Under the pieces are notes generated by a model. That model saw only the letters and a program-made list of their open reading frames with translations, searched no databases and was not told the DNA's origin. Below, piece after piece: positions 45,032 to 53,906 of a DNA stretch of 64,000 nt. Origin of the DNA: Corallococcus sp. EGB (GTDB lineage: Bacteria; Myxococcota; Myxococcia; Myxococcales; Myxococcaceae); assembly GCF_019968905.1 (NCBI RefSeq), contig NZ_CP079946.1, positions 372,001 through 436,000 on the forward strand, in the 5' to 3' direction. The position numbers and the translations under genes were made by a program. The first letter of the stretch is position 1; every line of letters starts with the position of its first letter.

Positions 45032-47170
45032 ATGCGCATCAGTCTTTTCGGAACCGTGGGGCTCGCGCTCCTGGCGGTGGGATGTGGTGACGGCAAGGCC
45101 CCGGACGGCCTGGAGAACGAACCCGTGCAGCAGTCGTTGAAGCTGACGACCTTCAACGACTGCTCGGCGCTGGAGCAGTACATCGAGGACAGCGCGACGA
45201 AGCAGATGCGCACCTTGCTGGAGCAGCAGAAGCCCGGCTATTGGGAGCGCTTCGGCCGGGGGCGCGGCGGCATCGTCTTCGGCCCGATGCCTCAGGAGGA
45301 CTCGGCGGGCGGCGGCGTGAACGCCGGCGGTGGCAGCCCGGTGGCGCCCCAGGACTCCACCGGCACCAACAACCAGGTGGAGGGCGTGCACGAGTCCGAC
45401 TTCGTGCAGAACGACGGCACGCGCATCTTCGTGCTGTCCGGCAACCGGCTGTACGCGCACCGCTCGTGGCCCGCGGAGCAGCTCACGCTGGCGGCGACGC
45501 TGGAGGTGGAGGGCTGGCCGAGGGAGATGCTGCTCGACGAGCACAACCGGCTGGTCATCGTCTCGCAGGTGGCGATGTCACTGCCGGGCACCCCGGCGAA
45601 GACGGGCGCGGGGCCGGGCGGGGGCATGATGCCCGTCGGGGACATCGCCTGCTATGGCTTCGGCTGCGGCTACTACAACGCTGACAGCACCAAGGTGACC
45701 ACGGTGGACGTGTCGGACGTGGCGCACCCCGCGGTGGTGGATCAGCTCTACCTGCCCGGCGTCTTCAACCAGGCGCGCCGCGTGGACAGCAGCGTGCGGC
45801 TGGTGCTGTCGGACGCGTTCCGCTGGCCGGAGGACGTGAAGTTCTGGGTGGACTACTCGGAGGACCTCTACAAGGACGAGGGCAAGCTCACCAAGGCCAT
45901 CGACGCGCTCATCGCCCAGAACGAGAAGCGCATCCGCGCGAACACGCTGGAGAAGTGGCTGCCCCCGGGCAAGCACGTGGACGCGGCGGGAGTGGAGACA
46001 GCGTTGCCCATGTCCTGCGGTGACTTCTACCGGAGCAACGCGCCGTCCGCGCTGGGCTTCGTGACGGTGGCCTCGGTGGACCTGGACGCGCGCACGGCGG
46101 CGCCGGGGCGCACCAGCCTGGTGGCGGAGCCGGGCACGGTGTACGCTTCCAAGGCGTCGCTGTACCTGGCGCACTCGCATTACTGGTGGTGGCCGCAGCC
46201 GGGGCAGAAGGACTTCACCTACCTGCACAAGTTCGACCTGAGCCAGCCGGGCCGCGCGGTGTACGTGGGCTCCGGCACGGTGGAGGGCACGCCCATCAAC
46301 CAGTTCGCCCTGGATGAGTACGAAGGCGTGCTGCGCCTGGCCACCACGGTGTCCACCCGCGTCCCGGAGCCGGAGCACGAGGACTGGTGGTGGGGCCGCA
46401 CCGCGACGACCAGCCGCGTGACGACGCTGGACGTCAGGAACGGCCGCCTGGCGGAGCTGGGCCGCAGCGAGGACCTGGCCGAGGGCGAGCGCATCTTCAG
46501 CGCGCGCTTCGTGGGCCCGCGCGGCTACGTGGTCACCTACCTCCAGGTGGATCCGCTCTTCACCTTCGACCTGAGCGACCCCGCGCACCCGCGCAAGGTG
46601 GGCGAGCTGAAGGTGCCCGGCTTCTCCACGTACATGCACCCGGTGGGGGACCACCACCTGCTGACGCTGGGCATCCACACGGAGCCGCCCAACGGCGGCT
46701 GCTGCGGCACGAGCAACGTGAAGCTGTCCCTCTTCGACGTGGGCGACCTGGCGAACCCGAAGGAGGTCTCCACGCAGCTGGTGGGCCAGGCCTACGGCTG
46801 GAGCGAGGCCCTCTACGAGCACAAGGCCTTCAACTACTTCGCGGCCAAGGGCCTGGTGGCCATCCCGTTCACGGACTACGCGTCCTACACGAGCTCTGAG
46901 GACTACTGGTCCAGCTTCCGCACGGAGCTGCGCGTGTTCCGCGTGGACCTGACGGCGGGCATCTCCCCGGTGGGCGCGGTGCCCATGTCGGACCTGTTCA
47001 AGACCGCGAGCCTGCCGCACTGGAGCTACTACTACGTGCCGGACGTGCGCCGCAGCGTGATGGCGGATGACTACGTCTACGCCATCAGCGACGCGGGGGT
47101 GCGCGTGTCCAAGGTGGACAGCCTCCAGACGCCGCTCGTCACGGTTCCGTTCCCGGTCATCACGCCCTGA
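45032..47170 (+). CDS. Large beta-propeller lipoprotein (Beta_propel family)
   Basis: 712 residues; the ATG at 45032 has GGGAGG 8 bases upstream. The lipobox LLAVGC gives a lipidated Cys. The motif TGTNNQVEGVHESDFVQNDG is the signature of the bacterial and archaeal Beta_propel family, which begins TNVQVEGVDEADxVKTDG. Repeated blades follow (RIFVLSGNRLYAHRSW, VDVSDVAHPAVVDQLYLPG, LDVRNGRLAELGRSEDL, FDLSDPAHPRKVGELKVPG). Family members are secreted with unknown biochemistry. It is monocistronic as far as can be seen. Confidence 0.85.
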   Translation: MRISLFGTVGLALLAVGCGDGKAPDGLENEPVQQSLKLTTFNDCSALEQYIEDSATKQMRTLLEQQKPGYWERFGRGRGGIVFGPMPQEDSAGGGVNAGGGSPVAPQDSTGTNNQVEGVHESDFVQNDGTRIFVLSGNRLYAHRSWPAEQLTLAATLEVEGWPREMLLDEHNRLVIVSQVAMSLPGTPAKTGAGPGGGMMPVGDIACYGFGCGYYNADSTKVTTVDVSDVAHPAVVDQLYLPGVFNQARRVDSSVRLVLSDAFRWPEDVKFWVDYSEDLYKDEGKLTKAIDALIAQNEKRIRANTLEKWLPPGKHVDAAGVETALPMSCGDFYRSNAPSALGFVTVASVDLDARTAAPGRTSLVAEPGTVYASKASLYLAHSHYWWWPQPGQKDFTYLHKFDLSQPGRAVYVGSGTVEGTPINQFALDEYEGVLRLATTVSTRVPEPEHEDWWWGRTATTSRVTTLDVRNGRLAELGRSEDLAEGERIFSARFVGPRGYVVTYLQVDPLFTFDLSDPAHPRKVGELKVPGFSTYMHPVGDHHLLTLGIHTEPPNGGCCGTSNVKLSLFDVGDLANPKEVSTQLVGQAYGWSEALYEHKAFNYFAAKGLVAIPFTDYASYTSSEDYWSSFRTELRVFRVDLTAGISPVGAVPMSDLFKTASLPHWSYYYVPDVRRSVMADDYVYAISDAGVRVSKVDSLQTPLVTVPFPVITP

Positions 47171-47261
47171 CGCGGGGAGGAGGGCGGGCGGTCAGGCGGG
47201 GAGGGGGATTGCGTCGCTTGCGCCAGCGCAATCCCGTCCCGAAGACGCTATAGGCCCCGCC

Positions 47262-48668
47262 ATGCCGCCCGAAGTCGTCGACCCCGCCGTGTCGTCCTCC
47301 CCTCCGGCCCGTGGCGCGCGGGGGGAGCTGCGCGCCCTGCTGCGGCTGGCCATCCCGCTGTGCATCGCGCAGGCGGGCCAGTCCCTCATGGGTGTGACGG
47401 ATACCTTCATCGTCGGCCGGGCCGGCACGTCGGCCCTGGCGGCGGTGGGCCTGAGCCACGCCCTCTTCTTCGCCGTCAGCAGCTTCGGGATGGGGCTGAT
47501 GATGGGCGTGGATCCGCTGGTGTCCCAGGCCATTGGCGCCGGCAACCCGCGCCGCGCGCGGGACGTGCTGTGGCAGGGCGTGTGGCTGTCCGCGTTCGTG
47601 GGCGTGGTGCTGTGGGCGGTGCTCATCACCGTGCCGTCCGGCCTGCCGTGGGTGGGCGTGGCGGAGGAGCAGATCGTCCAGGTGCGCGCCTTCCTGCACT
47701 TCCGCGCGCCGAGCCTGCCCCTGATGCTCATCTTCCTCACGGTGCGCGCGTACCTGCAGGCCATCGGGATGCCCCGGCCGCTGGTGGTGTCCGCCGTGCT
47801 GGCCAACATCTTCAACGTGATGCTGGTGCCGCTGTTCGTCTTCGGCGGCGCGGCGCTGCCGGAGTGGGCGGGGCCGCTCACCCGCGTGCCGGCCATGGGC
47901 GCGGCGGGCGCGGCGCTGTCCACGCTGCTGTGCACGGCGCTGGAGGTGCTCATCGTCGCGCGAGCGGTGCAGGCCATCCCGGTCCCGGGCCGCTCGGCCC
48001 TCAAGCCGGTGATGGCGGATCAGCTGCGGGCCTTCTGGGTGGGGCTGCCCATCGGCCTGCACATCGCGGCGGAGGTGGGCGTCTTCGCGCTGGCGGGCGT
48101 GCTGTCCGCGAAGCTGGGGCCGGAGAGCGTGGGCGCGCACCAGATCGCCATCTCCTTCGCCAGCCTCACCTTCACCATGGCGCTGGGCATCGGCAACGCG
48201 GGCAGCGTGCGGGTGGGCTGGGCCGTGGGCGCGCATGACACGCCGCAGGCCCGCCGCAGCGGCCTGACGGCCTTCGCCACCGGCGCGGCCGCCATGTCGC
48301 TCAGCGGGCTCGTCTTCGCGCTCTTCCCCCGGAGCCTCGCGCAGCTGGCCGGCGCTCCGCCGGAGGTGCTGCCGCTCCTGCTGCCCCTCCTGATGGTGGG
48401 CGCCATCTTCCAGGTCTTCGACGGCGTGCAGGGCGTGGGCGCGGGCGTGCTGCGCGGCGCGGGCCAGACCCGCTTCACCTTCGTGGCCAACATCCTGGGC
48501 CACTACGCCGTGGGCCTGCCGCTGACCCTGCTCCTGGGCTTCCACCTGGGCATGGGCGTCCTGGGCATCTGGTGGGGCCTGTGCGCGGGGCTGATCACCG
48601 TGGCCGGCGCCGTGCTGTGGCGCTTCTGGCGCGTCAGCGCCGGCACCCTCCGCCCCCTGGAGGGCTGA
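47262..48668 (+). CDS. MATE-family multidrug/toxin efflux transporter
   Basis: 468 residues with about 12 membrane segments. The N-terminal half begins LRLAIPLCIAQAGQSLMGVTDTFIVGRAGTSALAAVGL and has MGVDPLVSQAIGAGN, the usual MATE motif for substrate and cation sites. The two halves are similar in layout (the second begins near FWVGLPIGLHIAAEVGVFALAG). Members export cationic drugs or metabolites with Na+ or H+. No regulator gene is adjacent. Confidence 0.93.
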   Translation: MPPEVVDPAVSSSPPARGARGELRALLRLAIPLCIAQAGQSLMGVTDTFIVGRAGTSALAAVGLSHALFFAVSSFGMGLMMGVDPLVSQAIGAGNPRRARDVLWQGVWLSAFVGVVLWAVLITVPSGLPWVGVAEEQIVQVRAFLHFRAPSLPLMLIFLTVRAYLQAIGMPRPLVVSAVLANIFNVMLVPLFVFGGAALPEWAGPLTRVPAMGAAGAALSTLLCTALEVLIVARAVQAIPVPGRSALKPVMADQLRAFWVGLPIGLHIAAEVGVFALAGVLSAKLGPESVGAHQIAISFASLTFTMALGIGNAGSVRVGWAVGAHDTPQARRSGLTAFATGAAAMSLSGLVFALFPRSLAQLAGAPPEVLPLLLPLLMVGAIFQVFDGVQGVGAGVLRGAGQTRFTFVANILGHYAVGLPLTLLLGFHLGMGVLGIWWGLCAGLITVAGAVLWRFWRVSAGTLRPLEG

Positions 48669-48775
48669 GAGAGTTTGCCTGGATGTAAAGATGCGGCCTG
48701 GTTGAAAAGTCCAAGATTCTGGGAATCGGACGCAACCTGGATCGGGAAGTCCCGACAATTGGCGCAGGAGCTTAC

Positions 48776-49423
48776 ATGTCCAACTACCGCATCCGCCCTG
48801 GTGACACCCTCTCCGCCCTCGCTCAGCGCTTCGGCACCTCCGTGCAGAAGCTGGCGCGCGACAACAACATCTCGAACCCGGACCTCATCTACTCGGGCCG
48901 GACGCTGCGCATCGGCCACTCCGGGCGTGACGGCTTCGACGCGGGCGGTGGCCGTCAGGGCCTGCGCGGTGGCGGCAGCCGTGGCGTGGGCGGCGGCGGG
49001 GACGTGGGCGGCCCGATGGGCGTGGCCCCCACTGGCGGGACCGCCACGGGTCGCCGGCTGGCGGAGGCGGCGCGCGCGGCGGCCATGGGCATGGGCGGCT
49101 ACAACAGCCAGGGCCTGTGCGCCACGGGCGTGAGCCGGGCCATCCGCAACTCCATGGGCATCGGTGTGTCGGGCAACGGCAACCAGATTGACGACAACCT
49201 GCCCCGCGACAAGTTCCGCCAGGTGGACATGTCCCTGGAGGAGGCGCTGAAGATTCCGGGCCTCGTGCTCACGTGGGAGCGGACCTCGACGGCCGCGGGC
49301 AGCATCTACGGCCACACGGCCATCACGCTGGGCGACGGCCACTCGTCCGCCAGCGACTTCATCGAGCGCAACACGACGAACAGCGGCCGCACCGGCTTCA
49401 AGGTGTTCATGCCCATCGAGTAG
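48776..49423 (+). CDS. LysM protein with C-terminal Cys/His hydrolase-like domain
   Basis: 215 residues; the ATG at 48776 has GGAGC six bases upstream. Residues 3-47 are one LysM module (YRIRPGDTLSALAQRFGTSVQKLARDNN, then LIYSGRTLRI). A Gly-rich linker (55-90) leads to a domain with a Cys in NSQGLCATGVSRAI (Cys115) and a His in IYGHTAITLGDG (His180), the arrangement of CHAP/NlpC-type cysteine peptidases or amidases. No Sec signal precedes the LysM, so how it meets peptidoglycan is unclear. The same architecture and linker occur at 62511-63215. A 10-bp hairpin follows. Confidence 0.75.
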   Translation: MSNYRIRPGDTLSALAQRFGTSVQKLARDNNISNPDLIYSGRTLRIGHSGRDGFDAGGGRQGLRGGGSRGVGGGGDVGGPMGVAPTGGTATGRRLAEAARAAAMGMGGYNSQGLCATGVSRAIRNSMGIGVSGNGNQIDDNLPRDKFRQVDMSLEEALKIPGLVLTWERTSTAAGSIYGHTAITLGDGHSSASDFIERNTTNSGRTGFKVFMPIE

Positions 49424-49455
49424 TGCCTTCCGGCACTCACGCTGGCGCATCCCAC

Positions 49456-49485
49456 GAGCCTCCGGGTCCTTCCGACCGGAGGCTC
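49456..49485. terminator. Bidirectional hairpin between LysM and esterase genes
   Basis: GAGCCTCCGG (49456-49465) pairs perfectly with CCGGAGGCTC (49476-49485), loop of 10. It lies between convergent genes (stops at 49423 and 49512). The T-run is weak on both sides. Confidence 0.65.
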
Positions 49486-49511
49486 TGTCGTGTCCGGCGT
49501 TCGTGACGGCG

Positions 49512-50225
49512 TCAGGCCGGCAGGTACTGGCGGATCATCTGCCGCCACACGGGCCAGTCGTGGGTGCCGCCGTGCCAGATGGACAGGTCGTTGCGGATGT
49601 CCTTCTGCCAGAGGACCTTGGAGAGGTTCTCGTTGGAGGGGCGGCAGAAGTCGTGCTCGCCCACGGCCAGGGTCATCTCCACGCGGCGCAGGGCGGACAG
49701 GAGGCCCGCGTCGTGCAGGTTGGGCAGCCACTGCGGCGCGGTGTGGAAGTACACCTGTTCGTCGTGGTGGCCGTCGAGGAAGTCCTCCGTCTCGAACTTG
49801 CCGCCCATGGAGATGAGGCGCTGGAAGACGTCCGGGTGGCGCAGGCCCACGTTGTACGTGTGGAAGCCGCCCAGGCTGCAGCCGGCGAGCGTGAGGCGGC
49901 CCCCGTTGGCGCGGCCCCGCACCAGCGGCACCACCTCATGCAGCAGGTAGTCCTCCCACTGGGCATGGCGGGCCACGCGCACGGCGGGGGCGACGCCCTT
50001 GTTGTACCAGGACTCCTCGTCCACCGAGTCCACGCAGGCCACGACGTAGCGGCCCGCGTTGATGCCGTCCGCGATGGCGCCGATGAGGCCGAAGTCCTCG
50101 GCCTGGAAGAAGCGGCCCTTGCTCGTGGGCACGAGGATGACGGGCTCGCCCGAGTGCCCGTACAGCAGCACTTCCATGTCCCGGTTCAGCCGCGGGCTGT
50201 GCCAGCGGTGGTATTCGCGGTTCAT
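49512..50225 (-). CDS. Esterase family protein (alpha/beta hydrolase)
   Basis: 237 residues; the ATG at 50225 is preferred since AGGTGG is six bases upstream. The nucleophile elbow is LAGCSLGGFHTYN (GxSxG), and VGEHDFCRPSNENLSKVLW with WHGGTHDWPVW supplies the acid and His. It resembles the bacterial esterase D / antigen 85-like group, which often lacks a lid. No signal peptide is visible, so it is likely cytoplasmic. Substrate unknown. Confidence 0.85.
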   Translation of the reverse strand: MNREYHRWHSPRLNRDMEVLLYGHSGEPVILVPTSKGRFFQAEDFGLIGAIADGINAGRYVVACVDSVDEESWYNKGVAPAVRVARHAQWEDYLLHEVVPLVRGRANGGRLTLAGCSLGGFHTYNVGLRHPDVFQRLISMGGKFETEDFLDGHHDEQVYFHTAPQWLPNLHDAGLLSALRRVEMTLAVGEHDFCRPSNENLSKVLWQKDIRNDLSIWHGGTHDWPVWRQMIRQYLPA

Positions 50226-50287
50226 GGCCGCCACCTTAACCGGCGCGTTCGCGGCGCAGGCGAGGCGGCCACGGGGAGGCGCTCGGC

Positions 50288-50998
50288 TCAGCCGCCAGTG
50301 AACACCTGCCGGGATTGCTCCACACCCCTCCAGGGAGCGAGGAAGGCATCCGCCTCCTTCGCGATGAGCTCCAGGGAGGCGGTCAGCTCGTGGCCGTCAT
50401 CCACCTCCACCAGCCGGACGTGGCGCTTGCCCTGGGCCCACGCGCGCGAATAGCGCACGTCGCAGGTGTCGTCCTGGCGGCCGTGGATGATGAGGGTGGG
50501 CACGCGCACGTCCGGCCAGGGGCCGCGCTTCGCGTCCATGAGCTGGGCCTCCTCCATGATGCCGTGATGCACGCGGGTGCGGCGCTTCTCCGCGTGGTCA
50601 TCCGTCTCCAGGAAGCCGGTGCGCTTCCACTCCGCCCAGGCGTTGGGACCCAGGCGGCGCTGGAGCTGCTCCACGAAGTGGAACGCGGGGGCCAGCAGCA
50701 CCAGCGCGCCCACCCGGGCGTCGGCTTCCGCGGTGCGCGCGGCGACGAGCCCGCCCAGGCTGGAGCCGATGACGACGGCGCGGTCGTTGGGGGCGCCCAG
50801 CGCGTCCCGCACGGTGTCCAGCATGGCGTGCAGGCCCAGGTGCTCCAGCGACGGCACGCGCAGGTTGAGGCGCTCCACGGAGAGGCCCTGCTTCGCCCAG
50901 TGGTTGTCCAGCCAGACGCCCTTGGTGGAGAGGGGGCCGGAGGCGAAGCCGTGCAGGTAGAGCCAGCGGGGACCCGGGGTGGGAGGCGGCGTGTTCAT
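50288..50998 (-). CDS. YqiA/YcfP-type alpha/beta hydrolase
   Basis: 236 residues. RWLYLHGFASGPLSTKGVWL at the start, VVIGSSLGGLVAARTA (nucleophile), LLAPAFHF, then TLIIHGRQDDTCDV and VEVDDGHEL (acid and His) form a complete catalytic set. The short N-terminus and FASGP-S-K signature match the YqiA/YcfP group of small intracellular esterases. It is downstream of, and on the same strand as, the outer-membrane gene at 51019-51639 (20-bp gap), so they may be co-transcribed. Confidence 0.85.
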   Translation of the reverse strand: MNTPPPTPGPRWLYLHGFASGPLSTKGVWLDNHWAKQGLSVERLNLRVPSLEHLGLHAMLDTVRDALGAPNDRAVVIGSSLGGLVAARTAEADARVGALVLLAPAFHFVEQLQRRLGPNAWAEWKRTGFLETDDHAEKRRTRVHHGIMEEAQLMDAKRGPWPDVRVPTLIIHGRQDDTCDVRYSRAWAQGKRHVRLVEVDDGHELTASLELIAKEADAFLAPWRGVEQSRQVFTGG

Positions 50999-51018
50999 GG
51001 GCGCGCACTGTACCCGCG

Positions 51019-51639
51019 CTAGAAGCGCAGCACGGGGCCGGCGACGATGGTCTGGAGCGGCTTGGCGCACATGGTCACGCTGACGCCCGCGCTGGCGCTG
51101 GTGTCGTCCGTGGCCTTGGTGAACTTCACGTCGCAGAACTGGAGGGCGGTGGCGACGGAGATGCCCCACCGGTCGGAGAGCCAGCCGTCCACGCCCAGGC
51201 GGAAGGCCATGCTGGTGACGTCGAAGTCCTCGCGGCGCAGCTGGCCCAGGCTGTCCGGGGTGAAGGGCTGCGACCAGCTCTTGGCCAGCCGCGCGCCCAC
51301 CCACGGCGTCACCGGCTTGTCGCCGAGGAAGCGCAGGCGGGCCTCCAGTCCCACGGCCGTGTAGTCCAACTGCACGCGGCTCATTTCGGCCGGGTTCTTC
51401 GCCTCCGCGAACTGCTGGCCCCAGGTCTGGGTGGTCTCGAAGACGACGCCCAGGGACAGGCCGGGCGGGGTCTCCACGGCGAGCCAGGCCTGGAGGGCGG
51501 GGCCCTTGGCGCGCCAGTCGCTGAAATGATCCAGGGTGATGCCCGCGCCGAGGGAGGCATAGCCATGCCACCCGTCCGCGCTCGCGGGCCCGGCGGACAG
51601 GACGCCCGCCAGGGCCAGCCACTTCCACTTCGTATCCAT
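51019..51639 (-). CDS. Small outer-membrane beta-barrel protein
   Basis: 206 residues. A Sec signal (WKWLALAGVLSAGPASADG) is followed by alternating amphipathic strands (YASLGAGITLDHFSDW, LDYTAVGLEARLRFLGDKPVTPWVGARLA) and a C-terminal Phe (AGPVLRF), as in eight-stranded barrels inserted by BamA. Two Cys (QFCDVKF, TMCAKP) may pair. Function unknown. It is divergent from the MoxR gene with only 45 bp between start codons, so promoters overlap. Confidence 0.75.
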   Translation of the reverse strand: MDTKWKWLALAGVLSAGPASADGWHGYASLGAGITLDHFSDWRAKGPALQAWLAVETPPGLSLGVVFETTQTWGQQFAEAKNPAEMSRVQLDYTAVGLEARLRFLGDKPVTPWVGARLAKSWSQPFTPDSLGQLRREDFDVTSMAFRLGVDGWLSDRWGISVATALQFCDVKFTKATDDTSASAGVSVTMCAKPLQTIVAGPVLRF

Positions 51640-51684
51640 GCCGCCACTGTATGCCGGACCGGGGGCGAGGCTAGGCTGCCGGAC

Positions 51685-52842
51685 ATGTCCGTATCTTTCG
51701 AGGTCGCGGCGGCCCAGGTCCGCGACGCGCTCACCGACGCGAGCCGGGGGCTGGTGGAGCGCGAGGCGATGGTGGAGCTGGTGGCGCTGTCGGCGGTGGC
51801 GGGCGAGCACCTGCTCGTCGTGGGGCCGCCGGGCACGGCGAAGAGTGAAGCGGTGCGCCGGACGGCGCGCGGCCTGGGCGGGTCCTACTTCGAATACCTG
51901 CTGGGGCGCTTCACGGAGCCGTCCGAAATCTTCGGGCCGGTGGACCTGCGCAAGCTGCGCGAGGGGCTGGTGGAGACGGAGACGGCGGGCATGCTGCCGG
52001 AGGCGGAGGTGGCCTTCCTGGACGAGGTGTTCCTGGGCTCCACCGCCATCCTCAACACGCTGCTGGGCCTGCTCAACGAGCGCACGTTCCGGCGCGGCCA
52101 CACGCGCATGCAGTGCCCGCTGCGCGTGTGCGTGGGCGCGTCCAACGCGCTGCCGGAGGACGACGCGCTGGCCGCGTTCGCGGACCGCTTCCTCGCGCGC
52201 ATCTTCGTGGAGCCGGTGCCGGATCCGCGGCTGGAAGAGCTGTTGGAAGGGGGCGCGTCGCTGTGGGCGGACGCGGCGCCTCGCGTGGCGTCGCTCCAGT
52301 CCCTGGACGTGGTGGCGCAGGTGGCGCGGAGCGCGGACCTGGGGCCGGTGCGGCCGCATCTGGCGCAGGCGCTGCGGACGCTGCGGGCCGCGGGCATCGC
52401 GCTGTCGGACCGGCGCGCGGTGAAGGTGCAGCGGTTGGTGTCAGCGGCGGCGGCGCTGGCGGGGCGGACGACGCCGGGCGTGGCGGACCTGTGGCCGCTC
52501 GTCTACGCGGTGCCCACGAAGGAGGCGCAGGCGCTGGCGCGGGACGTGCTGCGCGACGTGCTGTCCGCGACGGAGAACCCGGCGCTGCCGGCCGCGGCGC
52601 TGGAGGCGAGCGCGGGGCCGCTGGCCCGGGCCCGACGCATCGCGCAGGCGGGGCAGGCGCTGCTGGAGGCGCGGCCCCTGGAGGGAGATGTGGACGCGGT
52701 GGCCGCGTGGCGGCTCAAGCTGGAGGGCGTGGCGCGCGAGATGGACGCGGGCTTCGCGCCGGAAGCGCTGCCGGAGGCGCTGCGTGCGTTGCGCGGCGCG
52801 GTGGCGGCGGCGCTGGAGGACGCGGGCCCTCGCGCGGCGTGA
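51685..52842 (+). CDS. MoxR-family AAA+ ATPase of a ternary (MoxR-vWA-propeller) system
   Basis: 385 residues. Walker A is GPPGTAKS (47-54), Walker B VAFLDE (109-114), sensor 1 GASN (151-154) and the Arg-finger region FADRFLAR. The YFEYLLGRFTEPSEIFGPVDL segment is the MoxR/RavA helix-2 insert. The C-terminus (about 220-385) is a helical lid plus RavA-like extension. MoxR ATPases partner with vWA proteins as chaperone-like motors; the propeller proteins 0.6 kb downstream are the expected partners. An antisense gene now lies between them. Confidence 0.92.
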   Translation: MSVSFEVAAAQVRDALTDASRGLVEREAMVELVALSAVAGEHLLVVGPPGTAKSEAVRRTARGLGGSYFEYLLGRFTEPSEIFGPVDLRKLREGLVETETAGMLPEAEVAFLDEVFLGSTAILNTLLGLLNERTFRRGHTRMQCPLRVCVGASNALPEDDALAAFADRFLARIFVEPVPDPRLEELLEGGASLWADAAPRVASLQSLDVVAQVARSADLGPVRPHLAQALRTLRAAGIALSDRRAVKVQRLVSAAAALAGRTTPGVADLWPLVYAVPTKEAQALARDVLRDVLSATENPALPAAALEASAGPLARARRIAQAGQALLEARPLEGDVDAVAAWRLKLEGVAREMDAGFAPEALPEALRALRGAVAAALEDAGPRAA

Positions 52843-52863
52843 AGCGCGCGGCGGGAGCCAGCG

Positions 52864-53334
52864 TCACGGTGAGGCAGGGGACTCCACGTACTTCGCGAGC
52901 TTCGCGAGGGACATCCGCCAGCCCAGCTCGTTATCGGCGGGCGGCACTCCGGGCGGGAGCCCTTCGTGCGCGGCGTCGATGTCGGTGCCTCCGTCTTGCG
53001 CGTCGCTGAGCGTGAACGTGATGCGCATCTCGCCTTGAAGCGTGGGGTCGGAGGTTTCGAACTCGGTGGTTTCGATGACCTGCTCGTCTGGCACGAGCTT
53101 CACGAAGCGGCCGTGATGCGTGTCCGTGTGCGCCGTCGTCTTGCCGGTCTCCGTGAGCGTGTCGTAGGTGAGCGAGATGCGGAACGCGCCGCCTTCGCGG
53201 GGCTCGAAGACGTGCACGTGGCTGGTCATGCTGTCGGGCACCATCCACGTCGCGACCGCTCGGGCGTCAATGAGGGCGCTGTAGACGCGCGCGCGGGGGG
53301 CCTTCACGTGGTAGCGGATCCGGGTCGTGCTCAT
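52864..53334 (-). CDS. SRPBCC (AHSA1/START-like) protein, antisense inside the MoxR cassette
   Basis: 156 residues. TRIRYHVKAPRARVYSALIDARAVATWMVPD, then FEPREGGAFRISLTYD, then GRFVKLVPDEQVIETTEFETSDPTLQGEMRITFTL are the standard AHSA1 blocks; the C-terminal helix is PADNELGWRMSLAKLAKYVE. These helix-grip proteins bind small hydrophobic ligands or assist Hsp90. It is encoded opposite to the MoxR and propeller genes and has no obvious link to them, so it is probably a later insertion. Confidence 0.88.
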   Translation of the reverse strand: MSTTRIRYHVKAPRARVYSALIDARAVATWMVPDSMTSHVHVFEPREGGAFRISLTYDTLTETGKTTAHTDTHHGRFVKLVPDEQVIETTEFETSDPTLQGEMRITFTLSDAQDGGTDIDAAHEGLPPGVPPADNELGWRMSLAKLAKYVESPASP

Positions 53335-53450
53335 GCGCGGGGGCTCCTGGGGCTGTACAGCGGAGGTCCGGCGGACTGTCGCGCGTCATGCCCGGCGCGG
53401 TCTAGAGTGCCCGGGTGCTCAACGGGCGCAGGTCGCGGGAACAGGGCGTC

Positions 53451-53906
53451 ATGAGGCCTCCAGCGGAACCCACCGTCGCGGGGCTTCCCGTGCGCTGGCG
53501 TCCCCGGGACCTGCCCCTGGAGCCCGTGGCCGTGGCCGGCATCGGACCCGTGGCGCTCGCGCTGGCGCACCGTGCTGCGCGGGCGGAGGACGCGGTGCTC
53601 GCGTCATGGACCGGTGTGGCGGGGACGGACGTGCTCGTGCTGCTGGGGGCCGCCGCTTCGCTGCCCTGGGTGGATGGCGCGGTGTACCTGGGCCGCGATT
53701 CGCTGGCTCCCTCGCTGCTGCTGCCGTGCGCGCTGGAGCCGGAGGTGGCGCCTCCGCTGCTGGAGCGCGCGCTGCTCGCGGGGCAGGGGGATGCGCCGCT
53801 CGCGGTGCTGCCCGGGCCCGGCGTGCTCGTCTCCGTGGCGGCGGCCCAGCCTGTTGTCCGCGCTTCGCTGGTGGCGTGGTTGACCGGCGCGGAGGCCGCT
53901 TCGTGA
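53451..53906 (+). CDS. Short bpX5-like protein of the ternary system
   Basis: 151 residues from ATG 53451 (GTG 53415 would add 12). It has no catalytic motif. LPVRWRPRDLPLEPVAVAGIG, then LLGAAASLPWVDGAVYLGRD, then LLLPCALEP is the pattern I associate with the bpX5 domain of MoxR-vWA-beta-propeller systems. The assignment rests partly on its position. The TGA at 53904-53906 overlaps the next gene's GTG (GTGA). No signal peptide, so cytoplasmic. Confidence 0.6.
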   Translation: MRPPAEPTVAGLPVRWRPRDLPLEPVAVAGIGPVALALAHRAARAEDAVLASWTGVAGTDVLVLLGAAASLPWVDGAVYLGRDSLAPSLLLPCALEPEVAPPLLERALLAGQGDAPLAVLPGPGVLVSVAAAQPVVRASLVAWLTGAEAAS

